Below, piece by piece: positions 59,961 to 64,000 of a stretch of 64,000 nucleotides of DNA. The stretch comes from Pseudovibrio japonicus (GTDB taxonomy: Bacteria > Pseudomonadota > Alphaproteobacteria > Rhizobiales > Stappiaceae). The stretch's first letter is position 1; each line of letters begins with the position of its first letter. Location: NCBI RefSeq assembly GCF_014651595.1, contig NZ_BMXE01000005.1, forward strand, positions 62,001 to 126,000, in the 5' to 3' direction. The translations under genes and the position numbers were made by a program. The notes beneath the pieces were generated by a model. That model made no database searches and was not told the origin of the DNA. It worked only from the letters and a program-made list of their open reading frames with translations.

Positions 59961-61541
59961 TTATTTGAAGTTCACGTATTTCAATAGGAACTTGTTGTCT
60001 GCGCGTTGTGTCACTGTAACCTTGTCAGATACACCCCAAGCTAGGCCTTGCTGGTGCAGCGGGATGTGGGACACGTCGTTGTTAATGATGGTGTAGGCCT
60101 CGGAGATCAGCGCGTTACGCTTCTCTTCGTCGTTCTCAGAGAGAACCAGCTTGGTCAGCTCATCAACCTTCGGGTTACAATAGCCACCCAGGTTGAATGG
60201 GCTTGCTGTACCTTTGTCATCACGGCAGTTGTTCAGGTTTTTGAGAATGTTATAGCTATCAAAGGAACCTGGGGTCCAGCCGAGCATGTAGAAGGAGGTG
60301 TCAAAACCACCAGAGGCAAGAACCTTAGCAAAGTACTTTGCTTTAGGCTGTGCGTTCAGGTTGATTTTGATGCCTACGCGAGCGAGGAATGCCGCGGTTG
60401 CCTGACAGATTGCTTCGTCGTTCACGTAGCGATCGTTCGGGCAGTCCATGGATACTTCAAAGCCGTCTGCATAACCTGCTTCTGCAAGGAGTGCCTTTGC
60501 TGCTTCCGGATCGTATGGGTAACGAGAGAAGTCACCAGAGTTTGCAAAGAGGAATGGCGAGATCAGCAGGGCTGATGGCTCGGATAGACCACGCATGATT
60601 TTTGCTTTGATCGCGTCAACGTCAATTGCCTGATAGAACGCCTTACGAACGCGCACGTCCTTGAACGGGTTCTTGCCTTTGATGTTGGAGTAGGTCAGCT
60701 CATCGCGGCGCTGATCGAAACCAAGGAAGATTGTGCGCAGCTCTGGTCCTGTCAGAGCAGAGGTGCCCGCATTGTTGTCTACGCGCTTGATGTCCTGAAC
60801 CGGGATCGGATAAGCCATGTCCAGCTCGCCGGAAAGCAATGCTGCAACACGGGTTGCATCTGATCCAATTGGCGTGAACTCAGCGCCCGTCAGGTTGTGT
60901 TGCTTCTCGTCCCACCAGCTGTCATTCACGGTGTAGGTCGTTTTCACACCTGGCTCATGGGAAGCGATCTTAAATGGACCGGTCCCATTTGCATGCAGAG
61001 ATGCATAGTTTGGATTGGTGTCAGAAGCGGAAGTGACCTTCACAGCGTCGTTTGCTTCTGTCCATTCCTTGTCCATGATGGGCCAGTTTTCCCACTCGGA
61101 ATGCAGAATTGGATTGACCCCTGGCAGAATGAAGTCGACGGTATAATCATCAACCTTTTCGACCTTTACTTCTGCTGAAAGAACCTGGGTAAGGTCAGAG
61201 CCTTCTGCGCGCACGCGGTCTGCGGAGAAGATCACGTCATCTGCGTTGAAGTCGTTACCGTTGTGGAACTTTACGCCCTTACGCAGGTGGAAACGCCAGC
61301 GGGTAGGCTCAATAACTTCCCAGCTTGTTGCAAGTGCCGGCTCAATTTTCAGGTCTGCCGAGCGGCGGACGAGAGTTTCGTAGACATTGCCATGCATGCT
61401 GAGCGAAAATGTTTCGTTCAGGCTGTATGGGTCCAGCTGGTTGTATGTTCCCTGAAACGCGAACTTAAGTGTTTCTGCATTTGCTTGAGTTCCCGCAGCA
61501 AGCACCATAGCCAATGCAGCGGATGCAATCTTTAAACGCAT
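59961..61541 (-). CDS. Dipeptide/oligopeptide ABC transporter, solute-binding protein
   Basis: A 526-residue family 5 binding protein. A signal peptide (residues 1-22, ending ANAE) precedes the mature start TLKFAFQGTYNQLDPYSLNETF. Typical segments are LATSWEVIEPTRWRFHLRKGVKFHNGNDFNADDVIFS (about 70-106), NGTGPFKI near 186-193 and KDVRVRKAFYQAIDVDAI near 293-310. It acts in the periplasm and starts the operon. The ligand could be a peptide or another oligomeric compound such as nickel or glutathione; sequence alone does not decide. Confidence 0.93.
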   Translation of the reverse strand: MRLKIASAALAMVLAAGTQANAETLKFAFQGTYNQLDPYSLNETFSLSMHGNVYETLVRRSADLKIEPALATSWEVIEPTRWRFHLRKGVKFHNGNDFNADDVIFSADRVRAEGSDLTQVLSAEVKVEKVDDYTVDFILPGVNPILHSEWENWPIMDKEWTEANDAVKVTSASDTNPNYASLHANGTGPFKIASHEPGVKTTYTVNDSWWDEKQHNLTGAEFTPIGSDATRVAALLSGELDMAYPIPVQDIKRVDNNAGTSALTGPELRTIFLGFDQRRDELTYSNIKGKNPFKDVRVRKAFYQAIDVDAIKAKIMRGLSEPSALLISPFLFANSGDFSRYPYDPEAAKALLAEAGYADGFEVSMDCPNDRYVNDEAICQATAAFLARVGIKINLNAQPKAKYFAKVLASGGFDTSFYMLGWTPGSFDSYNILKNLNNCRDDKGTASPFNLGGYCNPKVDELTKLVLSENDEEKRNALISEAYTIINNDVSHIPLHQQGLAWGVSDKVTVTQRADNKFLLKYVNFK

Positions 61542-61842
61542 TCTCTTTTAACTCCCCTAATCCCCTTAATGCAGAAAAAATGCTTCTGCGGGGCCCCTCT
61601 GATTTCGCCAACTCCTTATCAAGTGGATTCTGGCGTCCCGATGATATTAACGATATGAATGAATGCGTCTAGGGGGCATTGAGTAGTTGAAACGCGGAAT
61701 TACTGTGCATGCAGCGCAATTTCATAGCGTATTCAGAGGTTAAGGTATGTATTGGTGACGCTTTGAAGCGTTTCAATTGAAAGACACTCTAGCGTTAGGT
61801 GAGTAAAATTCATCTGATCACTAAAAATGAAGGGTTCTGATC
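61542..61842. other. Gene-free divergent region
   Basis: A 300-bp region between the divergent peptide-binding protein and ArsC-family genes. It holds small hairpins (GCAGAA/TTCTGC near 61571-61590; CGCTT/AAGCG near 61758-61769) and otherwise nothing convincing. It carries both promoters. Confidence 0.4.
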
Positions 61843-62205
61843 TTGTTGGTTATGTATGGTATTCGCAATTGCGACACTGTTCGTAAGGCACGTAAGCTTC
61901 TGGATGAAAAGAAGGCGACTTACACTTTTCACGATTACAAGAAAGAGGGTGCTGATGAGCAGGCTCTTAAGGATGCCTGCGCGCAGTTTGGCTGGGAAGC
62001 TGTTTTGAACAAACGCGGGACCACGTGGCGCAAACTGGATGATGAAACCAAGGTGGGTGTGACGGATCAGGAGAGTGCTATCTCATTGATGATGCAGGAA
62101 ACTTCTCTCATTAAACGACCGCTTGTGACCGGAGGAAAGCAGCTGTTGCTTGGGTTTGATGCTGTGTTGTGGGATGAGCTGTTGGAAAAAGGAGAGCTTT
62201 ATTGA
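61843..62205 (+). CDS. ArsC/Spx family protein (YffB-like)
   Basis: A 120-residue thioredoxin-fold protein of the ArsC/Spx/YffB group. It starts MLVMYGIRNCDTVRKARKLL, with a single active-site-like Cys at position 10 in NCDT, and ends with the family's SLIKRPLVTGGKQLLLGFD segment. YffB-type proteins lack the resolving cysteines of true arsenate reductases, so glutathione-linked redox roles are suggested but not proven. The TTG at 61843 was chosen because GAAGGG lies eight bases upstream and it gives the family's usual N-terminus; ATG 61852 would cut the first strand. Confidence 0.88.
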   Translation: MLVMYGIRNCDTVRKARKLLDEKKATYTFHDYKKEGADEQALKDACAQFGWEAVLNKRGTTWRKLDDETKVGVTDQESAISLMMQETSLIKRPLVTGGKQLLLGFDAVLWDELLEKGELY

Positions 62206-62774
62206 CAGTGGACCTGTCGTAGTTCTCCTTTGCTGGACGGGAAACTTCAAGGGTTGGGGAGCCTTGGGTTTCGCCGTCCTGCTATGGTACGAGGCGCTGG
62301 CAGCTGGGAATTGTAAGGGGAAGCTGCCAACCTGAGATGTTTTATCCTATGAAGTTTTCTCGAAGCTGACCGCTGCGCTCGGAAAATCCCCGTAAGCCTC
62401 CTTTTTGGCCGAGGCTCCGGTGGGTTTTTGGGGCTGCTGAGCGGAACACGGCATCACGATGACCGATCAATGATGATCCACTCAGTATTAGGGTGAAATT
62501 GCGGTTTACATGAAAAATCTGAGTGTATTGCCGTTGGGTCAGAACTGAACGAAATGTCATCCATATTTCCATGTGCATGAGTGTTGGAAATTAGGAGTTT
62601 TGAGTATTTAGCTACGAAAAATCCGTGGAACCTGTTGGAGTGCCACCATGGGTGAGTATTACGTCTTAGTAGTAAGTAAGTGGTTCTTCTTCCGCTGCGG
62701 CTTCCAAAGGTTATGGTTGTCTTACTGTGGGAGATGTGTCTGAGGGACACATCTCAACATGCGTGTTCTGAAGA
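62206..62774. other. Gene-free region
   Basis: A 570-bp region between ends of convergent genes. No supported gene; one 31-codon micro-frame from the ATG at about 62648 has no clear ribosome site. A perfect hairpin lies at 62732-62756 next to the creatininase-type gene. Nothing else was recognised. Confidence 0.45.
62732..62756 (-). terminator. Hairpin after the creatininase-family gene
   Basis: Perfect 10-bp stem GAGATGTGTC / GACACATCTC with a TGAGG loop, about 20 bp past the stop codon. It lacks a T-run, so termination is only probable. Confidence 0.5.
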
Positions 62775-63578
62775 TCAGGTGTTGCTCAGCGAGGAGACAT
62801 CAAATCGCTGCACGTCCCTCAGCAGCTTGATGAACTCCTGAGAGGCGTGGGTGAGAGAGGCCTGGCCCTTTTCTGCGGTTGCCAGGGCCGCGTTGCCAAG
62901 TGCGCCGGTTTTGTTCAGATCTTCGCTCATCCAGCCGTATTGATGGCGGCCATGTGCACGCAGGTAGGCATCGTTTTTGATGTGGTTCGTTTGTGTGGAG
63001 GTGAAATCTGCTGCCTTGTCCATGTGCACAAGGTTGGGGCGGAGGGCCAGCATAATGGATGTCTCGATATCTCCTCCATGAATGCCATAAGAGAACTCTT
63101 CCTCAGAATAGAGACCTTGTGGTTGACCGAAGCGAAGCCAGCTGGATTCGACCGCAAGCATGTTGTGCTTGTAGCGCAGCTCGCGCGTGATGATATCCAT
63201 CAGCGGGGAATTTCCGCCGTGAGAGTTGGCGAGCACCAGTTTGCGAATTCCTGCACGGGCAACGCATTCTCCGATTTCCACCCAGGCTTTGACGGCAGTT
63301 TCCCAGCTCAGGCTTAGGGTGCCGGGGAACGAGACGTGCTCATCTGATTTGCCGACGGCTTGCACCGGCAGAAATGTGACCGGCAGATCGTCCGGTAGCA
63401 GCTCAATGGTGCGAGAGATCTGGCCTTCTGCGATGCAGGTGTCGGTTGAGAGCGGAAGGTGAGGGCCGTGCTGCTCGATTGCTGCAATTGGCAGCACCGC
63501 GATCCACTCGCTGGTGTCGTTCCCAGAGAAGTCAGAGGTGGTCATCTCGTGCCAATAGGGGCGGGGCAGGGCGCTCAT
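62775..63578 (-). CDS. Creatininase family protein
   Basis: A 267-residue metal-dependent amidohydrolase of the creatininase family. The metal-binding motifs are all visible: AAIEQHGPHLPLSTD near residues 32-46 (Glu, His, Asp), LANSHGGN near 115-122 and YGIHGGDIETS near 163-173 (Glu). The family includes creatininase, mycofactocin peptidase MftE and formamide hydrolases of riboflavin/F420 pathways; no neighbouring pathway gene decides between them here. Confidence 0.9.
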   Translation of the reverse strand: MSALPRPYWHEMTTSDFSGNDTSEWIAVLPIAAIEQHGPHLPLSTDTCIAEGQISRTIELLPDDLPVTFLPVQAVGKSDEHVSFPGTLSLSWETAVKAWVEIGECVARAGIRKLVLANSHGGNSPLMDIITRELRYKHNMLAVESSWLRFGQPQGLYSEEEFSYGIHGGDIETSIMLALRPNLVHMDKAADFTSTQTNHIKNDAYLRAHGRHQYGWMSEDLNKTGALGNAALATAEKGQASLTHASQEFIKLLRDVQRFDVSSLSNT

Positions 63579-63784
63579 GTTGTTATCCGTGCTTGTTGTC
63601 TTCGCGCAAGAGTAGCGCGTTGGAGGGCTGACGTCATCGGTGGACGTGGGGGATGCTCTGGTTTTTCAGAGGTTGAGGGTAGCAAAGTGTTTAGTTTGTT
63701 AGTTCCTTTGCGGGCCTGATGGGTCACGGGTGCTTGGTTCTCACGTCTTTCTTGTTGGCTAATAACAAGAAGGAGAAGCCACTT

Positions 63785-64000
63785 ATGTTTTCCAAGAAAA
63801 TACGCGAAGGATTGATTGGCGGCGTTGCACTGGCATTGGCTGGGGTGATGGCTGGTGAGGCTGGGGCTGCCGGAGCCGTTTTGCTCACAAAGGAAATCTG
63901 CACCAATCCTGCCGATATTATCGTGTCGCATTGGGCTAAGCTGAAGCATGACGCCAATGATGTGTATTTCATGAAGGCAACAGGTGAGGTCGAGAACGTT
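63785..64000 (+). CDS. Exported protein, N-terminal part (cut by window edge)
   Basis: An open frame running off the right edge after 72 codons. It begins MFSKKIREGLIGGVALALAGVMAGEAGAAGA, a good signal peptide, preceded by AAGGAG at normal spacing. The visible mature part (VLLTKEICTNPADIIVSHWAKLKHDANDVYF) matches no family known to me. The rest is outside the window. Confidence 0.65.
   Translation, partial: MFSKKIREGLIGGVALALAGVMAGEAGAAGAVLLTKEICTNPADIIVSHWAKLKHDANDVYFMKATGEVENV

Noticed and set aside
61843-62205. Arsenate reductase
   Set aside because: Only one active-site-like cysteine is present, the sequence matches the YffB/Spx branch, and no arsenic genes are nearby.
62648-62743. 31-codon micro-frame beginning MGEYYVLVV
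   Set aside because: No convincing ribosome site and no evidence of conservation; it runs into the hairpin after the creatininase-family gene.

Overview
The window looks like ordinary chromosome from a marine-type alphaproteobacterium of moderate GC. The hemC-hemD-mitofilin-HemY block, tsaD/gpsA/YciI/EVE cluster, SUV3-like helicase/S4/fdxA/CarD/RpoH2 block and the AHL-type LuxR regulator fit a Pseudovibrio/Stappiaceae-like organism, but that placement is inferred from gene content, not from a database match. No transposase, integrase, phage gene, rRNA operon or CRISPR array was seen. There are two tRNA genes, Thr(CGT) and Arg(CCT).

Layout. 1-840: a patch of dispersed intergenic repeats, then a GNAT acetyltransferase and a TenA-like protein. 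2.5-7 kb: a three-gene polar amino-acid ABC importer facing a PLP-dependent dehydratase and an M20 amidohydrolase, together suggesting uptake and breakdown of a (possibly N-acylated) amino acid. 7.2-12.4 kb: leftward METTL20-like methyltransferase, EVE, YciI, gpsA, Nudix and tsaD, with a second repeat copy lying between gpsA/Nudix and tsaD. 12.5-18.2 kb: hemC, hemD, a mitofilin-like protein and a HemY-like TPR protein. 18.4-22.4 kb: tRNA-Thr, AGE-family sugar epimerase, Gfo/Idh/MocA oxidoreductase, lldD and tRNA-Arg. 22.6-30.8 kb: SNase-like and M48 exported proteins, then rpoH2, carD, fdxA, S4 protein and SUV3-like helicase. 30.8-37.2 kb: a 960-bp gene-free region, a LuxR-type regulator, pyruvate carboxylase and an acetate-family transporter. 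37-45.4 kb: glutamine amidotransferase, TerB-like protein, AsmA, a two-subunit molybdenum hydroxylase and its divergent TetR regulator. 45.4-48.9 kb: phosphonate genes phnN, phnM, DUF1045 and phnF without the C-P lyase core. 48.9-56 kb: CYTH-CHAD protein, copper ATPase, LysR/methyltransferase pair, a GRDP-like protein and a small secreted protein. 56-61.5 kb: a complete dipeptide/oligopeptide-type ABC importer. 61.8 kb to the end: ArsC/Spx-family protein, creatininase family protein and the start of an exported protein cut by the window edge.

The most unusual signal is a roughly 415-bp dispersed element (two full-length copies in opposite orientation, one partial copy) with conserved hairpins, some preserved by G-U wobble changes. 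Both full copies end a short distance upstream of a small accessory gene in the same orientation (GNAT and Nudix). Other non-coding signals of interest are a pseudoknot-like arrangement upstream of the EVE gene, a three-tier nested hairpin behind fdxA, a shared AACG-TTT-CGTT type palindrome near luxR and the acetate transporter, a PhnF-type operator and an FNR-type box upstream of the copper ATPase.
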